NCBI RefSeq assembly: GCF_000745015.1
Contig: NZ_JQNA01000002.1
Coordinates: 4,154,001-4,218,000, forward strand
DNA from: Burkholderia sp. 9120
Lineage (GTDB): Bacteria > Pseudomonadota > Gammaproteobacteria > Burkholderiales > Burkholderiaceae
DNA length: 64,000 bases
Reading direction: 5' to 3'
The notes under the pieces were generated by a model. That model did no database searches. It saw only the letters and a program-made list of their open reading frames with translations, and was not told where the DNA came from. This document shows, one piece after another, positions 15,788-27,695 of this stretch (position 1 is the stretch's first letter; each line of letters opens with the position of its first letter). A program made the translations under genes and the position numbers.

Positions 15788-17593
15788 TCAAAACCACTGC
15801 GGCGCCATGCTAAGCGTGGTGTCGTCCAGACCACGCAACGTGGTCAGCATCAGCGAGACACGCGGCAATTCCCACCGGAAGAACCATTGGCACGCGTGCA
15901 GCTTGCCGCGATAGAAATCCCTGTCAGCCGTGTTGCTCACCTTCGGTAGCGCGGCGCTTGCAACGATCGCCTGCCGCAACCACGTCCACGCCAGCACGAT
16001 ATGACCGAATGCTTCGAGAAAAGCATTCGCATTGGCGAGCGCGCGTTCGCTTTCGTGGGCGAGCGTGGGCAGCAACGCCTCCACGGTGTCGGTCAATTCG
16101 CGCCATGCCTGGCTCAGCGCGTCCGCATGCGCTTGCAGCGGCGCATGAGCGTGCGCGGCGTCTAGCGTGCGTTGAATCTCGCGTTCCAGTTGCTTGAGCG
16201 CGGCACCCTGTTTCATCACCACTTTGCGGCCCAGCAGATCGATTGCCTGAATGCCGTGCGTGCCTTCGTGAATCATGTTCAGCCGGTTGTCGCGATAGAA
16301 CTGCTCGACTGGATATTCACGCGTATAACCGTAGCCGCCGTGAATCTGGATCGCGAGGCTATTCGCTTCGAGACACCATTGCGACGGCCAGGATTTCACC
16401 ACCGGCGTCAGCAGATCGAGCAGCAGGCCTGCTTCGGCGCGCGCGATATCGCTCTCACCAGTGTTCTGTTCGTCGACCAGACGCGCCGCGTACAGACACA
16501 ATGCATACGCGCCTTCCACATAGGCTTTTTGCGCTAGCAGCATGCGGCGCACGTCCGCATGTTCGATCAGCGGCAGTTGCGGATCGAGCGGGTTCTTGTT
16601 GTCCGGGCGACGTCCTTGCGGCCGTTCGCGCGCATAGTCGAGCGACGCCAGATAGCCGCGATAGCCGAGCATCACCGCGCCAAGCCCGACGCCGATGCGC
16701 GCCTCGTTCATCATGTGGAACATGCAGGCGAGACCCTGATGCGGTTCGCCGACCAGCTCGCCGATGCACTCGCCATGCTCACCGAACGACAGCATGGTCG
16801 ACGTCGTGCCGCGCCACCCCATCTTGTGAATCAGCCCCGCGAGCGCGACGTCGTTGCGCGCGCCGCGGCTGCCGTCTTCATTGACGTGGTACTTCGGCAC
16901 CGTGAAGAGCGAAATACCTTTGACGCCCGGCGGCCCGCCGGGAATCCGCGCGAGCACGAGGTGCACGATGTTCTCGCTCAACTCGTGGTCGCCGCCTGAA
17001 ATGAATATCTTGTTGCCGCGAATCGAGTAAGTGCCGTCTGCGTTGAGCGTGGCGCTGGTGACGAGATCGGACAGGCTCGAACCGGCTTGCGGTTCGGTGA
17101 GCGCCATGGTGCCGAACGCGCGGCCTTCGAATAGCGCCTGCAAGTACTTGCGCTTTTGCGCCGCGCTGCCGAAACGCTCGATGACATTCGCATTCGCCGT
17201 GGTCAGCATCGCGTAAGACGCGGTGGCGATGTTGGCGCTCTTGAAGAGCGACAGACAGGCAAACGAAATCACCGACGGCAATTGCATGCCGCCCCATTCG
17301 TAGTCTTTACCCGCGGCGAGAAAACCGGTGGCGCGCAATGCGTCCAGCGCCTCTTTCACTTCGGCCGGCAGGGTGACCCGCTCACCGTCGAATTGTGGTT
17401 CGTGTTCGTCGGACAGGCGGTTGTGCGTGGCGAACTTTTCGGCGGCGACCGCGTGCGCGGTATCGAGCGCTGCATGGAAGGTTTCGCGGCTGTGGTCCGC
17501 GTGCCGCGCGCGACGTGTGAGCGTCTCCGCCTCGAGCACCTCGAACAACTGGAACTCCAGATCTCGCGAATTAATGATCAGCGCATCTTGCAT
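15788..17593 (-). CDS. Acyl-CoA dehydrogenase, DmdC-like long form
   Basis: 601 residues, the long form of the family with extra N- and C-terminal domains (AcylCoA_DH_N and the DUF-type C-terminal extension) as in 3-methylmercaptopropionyl-CoA dehydrogenase (DmdC) and its relatives. FAD-binding blocks are MALTEPQAGSSLSDL and IRGNKIFISGGDHEL; the C-terminal core has IQIHGGYGYTREYPVEQFYRD, then EGTHGIQAIDLLGRK with the likely catalytic glutamate. It oxidises an acyl-CoA to the enoyl-CoA, passing electrons to ETF. ATG 17593 is preferred as it precedes the conserved start. It is divergent from the SDR/ligase operon with a 265-nt shared regulatory region. Confidence 0.9.
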   Translation of the reverse strand: MQDALIINSRDLEFQLFEVLEAETLTRRARHADHSRETFHAALDTAHAVAAEKFATHNRLSDEHEPQFDGERVTLPAEVKEALDALRATGFLAAGKDYEWGGMQLPSVISFACLSLFKSANIATASYAMLTTANANVIERFGSAAQKRKYLQALFEGRAFGTMALTEPQAGSSLSDLVTSATLNADGTYSIRGNKIFISGGDHELSENIVHLVLARIPGGPPGVKGISLFTVPKYHVNEDGSRGARNDVALAGLIHKMGWRGTTSTMLSFGEHGECIGELVGEPHQGLACMFHMMNEARIGVGLGAVMLGYRGYLASLDYARERPQGRRPDNKNPLDPQLPLIEHADVRRMLLAQKAYVEGAYALCLYAARLVDEQNTGESDIARAEAGLLLDLLTPVVKSWPSQWCLEANSLAIQIHGGYGYTREYPVEQFYRDNRLNMIHEGTHGIQAIDLLGRKVVMKQGAALKQLEREIQRTLDAAHAHAPLQAHADALSQAWRELTDTVEALLPTLAHESERALANANAFLEAFGHIVLAWTWLRQAIVASAALPKVSNTADRDFYRGKLHACQWFFRWELPRVSLMLTTLRGLDDTTLSMAPQWF

Positions 17594-17826
17594 GAAAGAA
17601 GACCTGTTCGAAGATAAGCCGCTATGCAGAACAGCTAGACAGGGTGTGCGAAAAACACATCGCAATGTAGCTGCACAGCGCAATGGAAAAGCGCGGTATT
17701 CGGGTAAGTCCCGATCACCCACCGATCAACGACGCATGCCAGTCTATAACAAAAGTGAATGGGCGTGCTTTTATTTACAGGCCGAATTCCGGCACGTATG
17801 ATGGTTGAAAAAAACTGGAATTCCAA

Positions 17827-17839
17827 TCTGCATTGCAGA
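17827..17839. promoter_or_regulatory. Operator-like palindrome upstream of the SDR/acyl-CoA ligase operon
   Basis: TCTGCATTGCAGA is a 6-1-6 palindrome 20 nt before ATG 17859. A half-site (TGCAGAAC) also occurs at 17625-17632 near the divergent acyl-CoA dehydrogenase start. The same palindrome with longer arms recurs at 29229-29247. The local IclR regulator is the natural candidate to bind here; this is inference. Confidence 0.45.
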
Positions 17840-17858
17840 ACAAATGGAGGAGCATAGG

Positions 17859-18632
17859 ATGTCTGTGAAAGACCTGTTTCAACTGGACGCCAAGGTTGCA
17901 CTGATCACCGGCGGCTCGCGTGGACTCGGCTTGCAAATGGCCGAAGCGCTCGGCGAAATGGGCTGCCGTGTGGCCATCACCGCGCGTAAGGCGGATGAGT
18001 TGGCCGAAGCGAAAACCCATCTGCAAAGCCGTAGTATCGAGGTGCAAACGGTGGTCAACGATCTGCAGCGTTTCGAGGGTATTCCTGGGTTGGTCGATGA
18101 AGTGCTGGGGGTGCATGGCCGCATCGATATTCTGGTGAACAACGCGGGCGCCACGTGGGGCGCACCCGCCGAAGACTATCCCGACGAAGCGTGGCACAAG
18201 GTGATGAACCTGAATGTCAACGCGCCGTTTTTCCTCGCGCGTGAAGTCGGCAAGCGCAGCATGATTCCGCGGCGGGCGGGCAAGATCGTCAATATCGCTT
18301 CGGTGGCTGGATTGAAGGGTTCGCCGCCCGGCATGAATACGATTGCGTACAACACGTCGAAGGCGGCGGCGATCAATTTCACGCGGGCGCTCGCGGCGGA
18401 ATGGGGCAAGTACAACATCAACGTCAACGCGATCTGCCCGGGGTTTTTCCCGTCGAAGATGTCGGCGGGATTGCTCGATCAGCTCGAAGACACGATCGTC
18501 TCGCGCACGCCGTTGCAGCGTCTGGGCGGCGATGAAGATCTCAAGGGCCCGATTGTGTTTCTCGCGAGCGAAGCGTCGCGTCATATTACCGGCCAGTATT
18601 TCGCGGTGGATGGTGGGTCTATCATCGTTTGA
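17859..18632 (+). CDS. Short-chain dehydrogenase/reductase (SDR)
   Basis: 257 residues, classical SDR. The cofactor motif is TGGSRGLG (near residue 17), with NNAG in the middle and a catalytic Ser (IASVAG) with YNTSK. The cofactor is NAD(P)H; the substrate is probably a hydroxyacyl-CoA, alcohol or ketone intermediate. ATG 17859 has GGAGGAG at good spacing. It is first in an operon of SDR, two acyl-CoA ligases and a second SDR, 23 nt before the first ligase. Confidence 0.9.
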   Translation: MSVKDLFQLDAKVALITGGSRGLGLQMAEALGEMGCRVAITARKADELAEAKTHLQSRSIEVQTVVNDLQRFEGIPGLVDEVLGVHGRIDILVNNAGATWGAPAEDYPDEAWHKVMNLNVNAPFFLAREVGKRSMIPRRAGKIVNIASVAGLKGSPPGMNTIAYNTSKAAAINFTRALAAEWGKYNINVNAICPGFFPSKMSAGLLDQLEDTIVSRTPLQRLGGDEDLKGPIVFLASEASRHITGQYFAVDGGSIIV

Positions 18633-18655
18633 GCGGCGGGTCGACAGGAGAGGTC

Positions 18656-20380
18656 ATGAATCAACTTCATCATCCGCATTGGCCGCCGCAAGTGCCGTTG
18701 CATCTGACGCTGCCGGAAACCAATCTGTTCTACAACGCCGAGGTCTCGGCGGCGCGCTTTCCCGACAAGCCGTTCATCATTTTCTACGACACCCCGATCA
18801 CGTTCGCCGAGTTCAAGGACGAGGCCGAACGGGTCGCGGGTTTTCTGCAGCACGAATGCCACGTCAAGGCGGGCGATCGCGTGTTGCTGTATATGCAGAA
18901 CAGTCCGCAATGGATCGTCGCGTATTACGGCATTCTGCGGGCGAATGCCGTCGTGGTGCCGGTCAACCCGATGAACCTGGGCGTCGAACTGGCGCATTAC
19001 GTCGAGGACAGCGGGGCGACCACCATCATCGCGCCGCAGTGTCTGTTTCCGAATGTCGAGCCGTTGATCGGCAGCGGGCCGGGACAGGGCATCGAGCACG
19101 CAATCGTCGCGACGTATAGCGATTATCTGAAGCGGCCGTCGCCGATTGCCGTGCCGGAATTCGTCGCGGCGCCGCGCAAGGCGTTCACGATTCCTGGCGT
19201 CACGCCGTGGCAGGAAGTACTCGATCGACGTCATACGCCCGGACCGCTCACGAGCCGCGCCGACGATCTGTGCGTGATGCCGTACACGTCCGGTACGACA
19301 GGCAAGCCGAAGGGTTGCATGCACACGCATCGCAGCGTGATGAGCACGCTGCTGGGCGGTTGCGTGTGGTTCGCGGCGCCGTCGGATGGCGTGCATCTGT
19401 CGGTGTTGCCGCTGTTTCACGTGACCGGCATGCAGGGCGGCATGAACGCCGCGATTTATTCCGGCGCGACCATTGTGCTGATGCCGCGCTGGGATCGCGA
19501 AACCGCCGTGCAATGCATGCAGCGCTATCGCGTGACCGCGTGGCAGTCGATCTCCACGATGATGGTCGACTTTCTGTCGAACCCGAAACTCGGCGACTAC
19601 GATCTGTCGAGCCTGAGCGGCGCGCGCGGCGGCGGCGCGGCCATGCCCGACGCGATCGCGAAGAAACTCAAGGCGCTGACCGGGCTCGATTACGTCGAAG
19701 GCTACGGTATGACCGAGACGATTGCCGGCACGCACATCAATCCGCCGCATCGACCGAAAGCGCAGTGTCTCGGCATTCCGGTGTTCGACGTGGATTCGCG
19801 CGTGATCGATCCGGCCTCGCTGCAGGAGTTGCCGCAAGGCGAAACCGGCGAGATCGTCGTGAATGCGCCGCAAGTCATGCAAGGCTATTGGCGCAATCCG
19901 AAGGCGACCGAAGAAGCGTTTGTCGAACTCGACGGCAAGCGCTTTCTGCGCACCGGCGACCTGGGTCATATCGACGAAGACGGTTATTTCTTCATGACCG
20001 ACCGTCTGAAGCGGATGATCAACGCGTCCGGCTACAAGGTGTGGCCGGCGGAGGTGGAAGCGCTGATGTACCGGCATCCGGCGATTCACGAAGTGTGCGT
20101 GATCGGCGTGAAAGACGAGAAGCGCGGCGAGACGGTGAAGGCGCTGGTGGTCCCCGACGAAGCGCATGCGGGCACGATCACCGAGCAGGAGATTATCGAC
20201 TGGTCGCATGAGCAGATGGCGCCGTACAAGGCGCCGCGGATCGTCGAGTTCGTGACGTCGTTGCCGAAATCGGGCAGCGGCAAGATTCTGTGGCGCAAAT
20301 TGCAGGAGGAAGACGCGGCGCGCACGGCGGCGCGTAGTGGTGGCGGTAACGGCAATAGCAACGGAGGCGCATCGCGATGA
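18656..20380 (+). CDS. AMP-binding acyl-CoA ligase 1 (fatty acyl-CoA synthetase type)
   Basis: 574-residue member of the ANL superfamily that activates a carboxylic acid with ATP to acyl-AMP, then acyl-CoA. The P-loop-like A3 motif is MPYTSGTTGKPKG, A5 is GYGMTE, A7 is RTGDLG and the late catalytic lysine lies in SGSGKILWRK near the C-terminus. The length and features fit medium/long-chain acyl-CoA synthetases. AGGAGAGG precedes ATG 18656. The 3' end overlaps ligase 2 by 4 nt. Confidence 0.9.
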   Translation: MNQLHHPHWPPQVPLHLTLPETNLFYNAEVSAARFPDKPFIIFYDTPITFAEFKDEAERVAGFLQHECHVKAGDRVLLYMQNSPQWIVAYYGILRANAVVVPVNPMNLGVELAHYVEDSGATTIIAPQCLFPNVEPLIGSGPGQGIEHAIVATYSDYLKRPSPIAVPEFVAAPRKAFTIPGVTPWQEVLDRRHTPGPLTSRADDLCVMPYTSGTTGKPKGCMHTHRSVMSTLLGGCVWFAAPSDGVHLSVLPLFHVTGMQGGMNAAIYSGATIVLMPRWDRETAVQCMQRYRVTAWQSISTMMVDFLSNPKLGDYDLSSLSGARGGGAAMPDAIAKKLKALTGLDYVEGYGMTETIAGTHINPPHRPKAQCLGIPVFDVDSRVIDPASLQELPQGETGEIVVNAPQVMQGYWRNPKATEEAFVELDGKRFLRTGDLGHIDEDGYFFMTDRLKRMINASGYKVWPAEVEALMYRHPAIHEVCVIGVKDEKRGETVKALVVPDEAHAGTITEQEIIDWSHEQMAPYKAPRIVEFVTSLPKSGSGKILWRKLQEEDAARTAARSGGGNGNSNGGASR

Positions 20381-21951
20381 CATGGCTTGATGCGTTACTG
20401 GATGAACCGTTCGTCTGCATTACGGATATGCTGCGTCGCTTTGCCGGCGAGCGCGGCGACCACGCCGCCTTGATCTGCGATGGCGAAGTGCTGAGCTACG
20501 CCGCGCTCGACGCGCGCGTCGATCGTTTTGCCGCCGCGTTGCAGCGCGACGGCATTCGGCCTCGCGATGCGATTGCGTTATGCGCGGGCGCCTCGGTGGA
20601 TTACGTGGTGGCGTTTCTCGGCGGTTTGCGCGCCGGGGCCGCGGTGGCGCCGCTCGCGCCGTCGTCGAGCGCCGCCAGCCTGGTCAGCATGATCGGCAAT
20701 GCCGGCGCGCGGCTGCTGTTTCTCGATGCCGACGTGAAGCGCCTGCTCGAACCGGTCGCCGCGCAAATCAGCGCCACGCCGATCGCGCTGGATTCGCACA
20801 TGGGCAGCATCGCTCTCGATACGTGGCTCGCGCCGCAAGGCGCCGCGCCCGCCGCCGTGACCATCGACCCCGCGTGGCCGTTCAACATCATCTATTCGTC
20901 CGGCACCACGGGCACGCCGAAAGGCATCGTGCAGTCGCACGGCATGCGTTGGGCCTACGCGGCACGCACGATTCAGCGCGGCTATGGCCCGGACGCCACG
21001 ACGCTGATCTCCACACCGCTGTATTCGAACACCACGCTGGTGAGCTTCATGCCGACGCTGACCTTCGGCGGCACGGTCGTGTTGATGCCGAAATTCGAGG
21101 CCACGCGTTATCTGGAACTCGCGCAGCAACACCGCGTCACGCACACGATGCTGGTACCGGTGCAGTATCAGCGGCTGATGGCGCATCCGGAATTCGACCG
21201 CTACGACCTCTCCAGCTTCCAGGCGAAGTTCTGCACCAGCGCGCCGTTCGCGGCCAGCATCAAGGCGGACGTGGTGCGTCGCTGGCCCGGCCGCCTCACC
21301 GAGTACTACGGCATGACCGAAGGCGGCGGCTCGTGCCAGCTGGAGGCCGACGTTTACCCATCCAGGCTGCACACGGTCGGCCAGCCGGTGGAGGGCCACG
21401 ACGTCCGCCTGATCGACGAACTGGGGCACGAAGTCGCGGTGGGCGAGGTTGGTGAAATCGTCGGCCATTCGCCGGCAATGATGACCGGCTATTACCGCCA
21501 ACCCGAGAAGACCGCCGAGGCGGAATGGTACGACCCGAGCGGCAAGCGCTTTATCCGTACCGGCGACATGGGCCGCTTCGACGCTGAGGGGTTTCTGACG
21601 CTGCTCGATCGCAAGAAAGACATGATCATCTCGGGTGGCTTCAACGTGTATCCGAGCGATCTGGAGGCAGAAGTGCGCGAGCATCCGGACGTCGCGGATG
21701 TGGCCGTGGTCGGTGCGCAATCGGAGCAATGGGGCGAGACGCCGGTCGCGTTCGTGGTGCGCCGTCCGCTTGCAGAGATCGACGCCGACACGTTGCTCGC
21801 ATGGGTCAACGCGCGGGTCGGCAAGATGCAGCGGCTGTCCGCGCTGACGTTCGTCGACAGTTTGCCGCGCAGTCCGATCGGCAAGGTGTTGAAGCGCGAA
21901 TTGCGCGAGCGGTTTTATCCCGCCGCGCACGAGGGAAACACGTCGGCATAG
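20377..21951 (+). CDS. AMP-binding acyl-CoA ligase 2
   Basis: 524-residue ANL-superfamily ligase, clearly different from the preceding one. The A3 motif is IYSSGTTGTPKG, A5 is YYGMTEGG, A7 RTGDMG, and the C-terminal motif SPIGKVLKRELRE carries the catalytic lysine. The length fits 4-chlorobenzoate/cyclohexane-carboxylate/short-branched acid type ligases. Two non-identical ligases in tandem suggest either two related acid substrates or one acid and its degradation product. It starts inside the stop region of ligase 1 (ATGA). Confidence 0.9.
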   Translation: MTWLDALLDEPFVCITDMLRRFAGERGDHAALICDGEVLSYAALDARVDRFAAALQRDGIRPRDAIALCAGASVDYVVAFLGGLRAGAAVAPLAPSSSAASLVSMIGNAGARLLFLDADVKRLLEPVAAQISATPIALDSHMGSIALDTWLAPQGAAPAAVTIDPAWPFNIIYSSGTTGTPKGIVQSHGMRWAYAARTIQRGYGPDATTLISTPLYSNTTLVSFMPTLTFGGTVVLMPKFEATRYLELAQQHRVTHTMLVPVQYQRLMAHPEFDRYDLSSFQAKFCTSAPFAASIKADVVRRWPGRLTEYYGMTEGGGSCQLEADVYPSRLHTVGQPVEGHDVRLIDELGHEVAVGEVGEIVGHSPAMMTGYYRQPEKTAEAEWYDPSGKRFIRTGDMGRFDAEGFLTLLDRKKDMIISGGFNVYPSDLEAEVREHPDVADVAVVGAQSEQWGETPVAFVVRRPLAEIDADTLLAWVNARVGKMQRLSALTFVDSLPRSPIGKVLKRELRERFYPAAHEGNTSA

Positions 21952-21996
21952 CCGAACCCATACTGAAGCTTGCAGCAGCAACCACGGGACAAACGC

Positions 21997-22902
21997 ATGG
22001 ACAATTTCTCAGACAAGGTCGCGGTGATCACAGGCGCGGGTTCGGGCTTCGGCCGGGAGTTCGCGCGGCTCGGCACGAAACTCGGCATGCGGCTTGTGCT
22101 GGCCGACGTGCAGCAGGACGCGCTCGACGAAACCTTAGCCGAAGTCGAAGCGGCCGGCGCGCAAGCCATTGCGCGTCGGGTCGACGTCGCGAAGGGCGAC
22201 GAGATCGATGCGCTGGCGCGCGACACGCTTGCCACGTTCGGCAGCGTGCATCTCGTGTTCAACAACGCGGGCGTGGGCGGCAGCGGCGGGCTCGTGTGGG
22301 AAAACACCGAACGCGACTGGCAGTGGCTGCTAGGCGTCAATCTGTGGGGCGTGATTCACGGCGTGCGCGCGTTCACGCCGCTGATGCTGGACGCCGCAAA
22401 ACGCGACCCGGCGTATCGCGGGCATATCGTCAATACGGCGTCGATGGCCGGCATGCTCAATCCGCCGCTGATGGGACCGTACAACACGTCCAAGCATGCA
22501 GTGGTGTCGCTGACGGAATCGCTGTATCAGGATTTGTCGCTGGTCACGCAGCAGGTGGCGTGCTCGGTGTTGTGTCCGTATTTCGTGCCAACGGGGATCG
22601 CGAAAGCGCAGCGCAACCGTCCGTCGGAACTTGAGAACGACGCGCCGGCGACACTCTCGCAGCGCGTGGCGCGAGCGCTGAGCGAGAAGGCGGTGAGTTC
22701 GGGCAAGGTGAGCGCGGAAGAGGTCGCGACGATGGTGTTCGACGCGATCCGCGCCGAACAGTTTTATATTTTCTCGCATCCGCAGGCGCTCGCCGCGGTG
22801 AAAACCCGCGCGGACGATATCGTCACGCCGCGCAATCCGACCGATCCGTTTGCCGAGCGGCCGCAGGTGCGCGAGCAGATTATCGACGCGTTGAAGGGCT
22901 GA
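21997..22902 (+). CDS. Short-chain dehydrogenase/reductase (SDR), operon end
   Basis: 301-residue classical SDR with TGAGSGFG near residue 14, FNNAGVGG, and a YNTSK active-site motif; the C-terminal third is longer than usual and resembles SDRs of sterol and fatty-acid degradation clusters. NAD(P)-dependent oxidoreductase of unknown substrate. ATG 21997 lies 45 nt after ligase 2. The downstream stem-loop at 22919-22939 probably ends the transcript. Confidence 0.88.
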   Translation: MDNFSDKVAVITGAGSGFGREFARLGTKLGMRLVLADVQQDALDETLAEVEAAGAQAIARRVDVAKGDEIDALARDTLATFGSVHLVFNNAGVGGSGGLVWENTERDWQWLLGVNLWGVIHGVRAFTPLMLDAAKRDPAYRGHIVNTASMAGMLNPPLMGPYNTSKHAVVSLTESLYQDLSLVTQQVACSVLCPYFVPTGIAKAQRNRPSELENDAPATLSQRVARALSEKAVSSGKVSAEEVATMVFDAIRAEQFYIFSHPQALAAVKTRADDIVTPRNPTDPFAERPQVREQIIDALKG

Positions 22903-22918
22903 TGAGCTGATGAGCGGA

Positions 22919-22942
22919 GCCGGCGTGACGCACGCCGGTTTC
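22919..22942 (+). terminator. Stem-loop terminator of the SDR/ligase operon
   Basis: GCCGGCGTG (22919-22927) pairs with CACGCCGGT (22931-22939) around a 3-nt loop, followed by TTTCTC. It begins 17 nt after the SDR stop. Confidence 0.65.
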
Positions 22943-22978
22943 TCGAATCAAGACGTGCTTAAAGCAATCCGCAAGAAA

Positions 22979-23013
22979 AAGGCGCCGTCTGAATGAACTT
23001 CAAACGGCGCCTT
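22979..23013. terminator. Bidirectional terminator between convergent operons
   Basis: AAGGCGCCGT (22979-22988) and ACGGCGCCTT (23004-23013) form a 10-bp perfect stem with A-tract on the left and T-rich sequence on the right, working for both strands. It separates the plus-strand ligase operon from the minus-strand livK gene. Confidence 0.8.
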
Positions 23014-23039
23014 TCCTTTGGCCCAGCCTCAGCGCTTCA

Positions 23040-24236
<1,197 letters not shown>

Positions 24237-24316
24237 GCGTGTCTCCCTGGTAGTGGCGAAACGGGCGACGCTCGCGCAGCGCGAGGCCATGCCTCGAATC
24301 GTTGAAAATCGCGGAT

Positions 24317-25010
24317 TCAGCCGCCGACGTACGCGCGCCGGATCGCTTCGTTGTTCATCAGACTCGCCGGATCGCCTTCGAGCACGATGCGCCCGTTCTC
24401 GATCACATACGCGCGGTGCGCGATCTTCAGCGCGGCGAACGCGTTCTGTTCGGCGAGCAGCACGGTGGTGCCCGCGCGGTTGATCTGCTGGATCACGTCG
24501 AATACCTGCCTGACCACCAGCGGCGCGAGACCGAGCGACGGTTCGTCGAGCAGCAGCACCTTGGGCCGCGCCATCATCGCGCGGCCGATCGCGACCATCT
24601 GCTGCTGACCGCCGGACAGCGCGCCGGCCGCGTGGTCCTTGCGTTCGGCGAGCAGCGGGAACAACGCGAACACCTGGTCTAGATTGCGCTGGTTGCCGGC
24701 CTTGTCGCCGCGATGCACGTACGCGCCGAGCGTGAGGTTCTTCAGCACCGACATGCCGGGGAACAGCTTGCGGCCTTCGGGGCACTGAATCACGCCGGTG
24801 CGCACGATCTGCGCGGGCGTCATGCCGAACAGCTCGCGCTGGCCGAAGCGCAGGCTGCCGCTCGCGGCACGGCGCAATCCGCTGGTCGCGAGAAAGATCG
24901 AACTTTTGCCCGCGCCGTTGGCGCCGAGCAGCACCACGAGTTCGCCGTCGTCCGCGTGCAGCGTGATGCCGTCCAGCGCGCGGAAGCTGCCGTAGTCGAG
25001 CGCGACGTTG

Positions 25011-25024
<14 letters not shown>
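24317..25024 (-). CDS. livF: HAAT-family ABC transporter ATP-binding protein LivF
   Basis: 235 residues. Walker A GANGAGKSS, signature LSGGQQQM, Walker B VLLLDEPSLGLAP and switch region LLAEQN, all as in LivF. Cytoplasmic ATPase driving import of the LivK ligand. It overlaps livG by 14 nt and precedes the binding-protein gene by 80 nt. Confidence 0.93.
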
Positions 25025-25767
<743 letters not shown>

Positions 25768-25775
<8 letters not shown>

Positions 25776-26772
25776 GGCGATCACCTCGCGCGGGCTGCGA
25801 TTGACGCCGCGAGCGCGTGCCCTGCGAAGGCGCCGCGCGCCGCGCTCGCATCGCCTGATATAAACCGACGAACCCGTTGGGCAGAAAGATCACCAGCAGG
25901 ATCAGGATCGGGCCGAACACCACGAAGCGATATTCCTGCAGAAATTGCAGGTACTGCGTGAGCCACGGAATGGCGAGCGCGCCGAGCAGCGGACCGGCGA
26001 GCGTGCCGATGCCGCCCACCAGCATGTACATGGTCATGTCGAAGGTCTGGTCGACGCCGGCCAGGTCCGGTCCGAGAAAGCGCACCGAGCCCGCATACAG
26101 ACCGCCCGCGAAGCCGGCATAGACCACCGACAGCACGAAGGCCAGCACCTTGTTGCGCATCAGGTTGATACCGAGCGACTGCGCGAGGCCGTCGCTATTA
26201 CGGATCGCCATGAATGTGCGGCCGAGCAGCGAATTGACGATGCGATGCATCAGCCACACGCCGAGCACCAGAAACGCGAACACGAGGTAGTAGAGCGCAC
26301 GCGGATTTTCAAACGACACGAGGCCGAAACCCGACGGCGCCGGAATGCCGATAATGTCGCCCACACCATGCGTAACGCTGTCCCACTTCTCGATGACGAG
26401 AAACATGATGTAGCCGACGCACAGCGTGAAGATCGAGAAATAGTGGCCGCGCAATCGCAGCGACACGAGTCCCACCAGCACGCCGAGCCCGCCCGTCACG
26501 ACACCCGATGCAACGAACGCGAGCCAGAACGGCACCTGGTGATCGACCGTCAGAATGCCGACCGTGTACGCGCCCACCGCCATGAAACTGCCGTGCGCGA
26601 GATTGAACTGCCCGGTATAGCCGGTGATCAGATTCAGCCCGACCGTGGCCAGCGCGAAGATGTACGCGGTGGACATCACGGTGAGCAGGTAATCGTTGCT
26701 GGCGAGAAATGGAAACACCAGGCCGAGCGCGAACAGCAGCGTCCACCCGAGCTTGCCGTCGAATCGTTTCAT
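25768..26772 (-). CDS. livM: HAAT-family ABC transporter permease LivM
   Basis: 334-residue polytopic membrane protein with eight to ten hydrophobic segments; GLNLITGYTGQFNLAHGSFMAVGAY is the diagnostic LivM block, and LGINLMRNKVLAFVLSVVYAGFAGGL the second. The C-terminal tail is Arg-rich and cytoplasmic. It overlaps livH by 4 nt. Confidence 0.93.
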
Positions 26773-27638
26773 GATGCGCGCAGCTCCCTGGCGAAGAGCC
26801 CTTGAGGGCGAACCGACAGAATCACCACCAGCAGCACGAAAGCGATGATGTCCTTGTAGTCGGTCGAGATATAGAAGGCGCCGAAGCTCTCCGCCATGCC
26901 GATGATCAGCCCGCCGACGATCGCGCCCGGCACGCTGCCCATGCCGCCGAGAATGATGATCACGAAGGCCTTCAGGATCACCAGTTGGCCCATGGCCGGG
27001 TAGACGAGGTTGATCGGCGCGTAGAGCGTGGCGGCGACCGCGGCCAGCAAGCCGGAAATGCCGAAGGTCAGCATGGTGACCTTGTTGGCGTCGATGCCCA
27101 TCAGCGACGCGCCGTCGCGATCCTGCGCCATCGCGATGATGCTCGAGCCGATCACCGTGTATCTGAGGAAGAGTTGCAGCAGCACCACCAGCGCGAACGC
27201 CGCGCCGATAATCAGCAGCCGTTGCAGCGGCGCGCTGACGCCGCCCAGGTCGACGATGCCCGCGTAGGGCGTGGCCATACGATGAAAATCCGCACCCCAG
27301 AGCGCCTGCGCACCCGCTTCGAGAAACAGCATCAAGCCGATGGCGGCGATCATCGGATGCAATTCGGAGGATCGCCGCAGCGGGTGGAACACCAGCCGCT
27401 CGGCGAGGATCGCGAGCGCCGCGGTCGCGAGGCCGGCGCCGAGCATGGCGAGCCAGTAGTTCAGGCCGAACCGGCTCATCAGATAGAACGACACGAACGC
27501 GCCCACCATGTAGAACGCGCCGTGCGCGAAATTCGGCACCGCGAGAATGCCGTACACCAGCGTGAGACCGAGTGCGACGAGGCTATAAATGCCGCCGAGC
27601 GTCAGCCCGTTGAGGACCTGCTGCAGAAACATATCCAC
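26769..27638 (-). CDS. livH: HAAT-family ABC transporter permease LivH
   Basis: 289 residues, LivH type: LNGLTLGGIYSLVALGLTLVYGILAVPNFAHGAFYMVGA at the N-terminus (diagnostic NFAHG) and GGMGSVPGAIVGGLIIGMAES later; about eight membrane segments. GTG 27638 is preferred because GGAGGG lies 7 nt upstream; ATG 27632 is the alternative, giving 287 residues. It follows the porin gene by 57 nt, suggesting a joint operon for outer- and inner-membrane uptake. Confidence 0.9.
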   Translation of the reverse strand: MDMFLQQVLNGLTLGGIYSLVALGLTLVYGILAVPNFAHGAFYMVGAFVSFYLMSRFGLNYWLAMLGAGLATAALAILAERLVFHPLRRSSELHPMIAAIGLMLFLEAGAQALWGADFHRMATPYAGIVDLGGVSAPLQRLLIIGAAFALVVLLQLFLRYTVIGSSIIAMAQDRDGASLMGIDANKVTMLTFGISGLLAAVAATLYAPINLVYPAMGQLVILKAFVIIILGGMGSVPGAIVGGLIIGMAESFGAFYISTDYKDIIAFVLLVVILSVRPQGLFARELRAS

Positions 27639-27695
27639 GCTTGAACCCTCCGACCATTGTTGTCCGCGCACCCGCTCCTTGTCGTGCTGTCGACG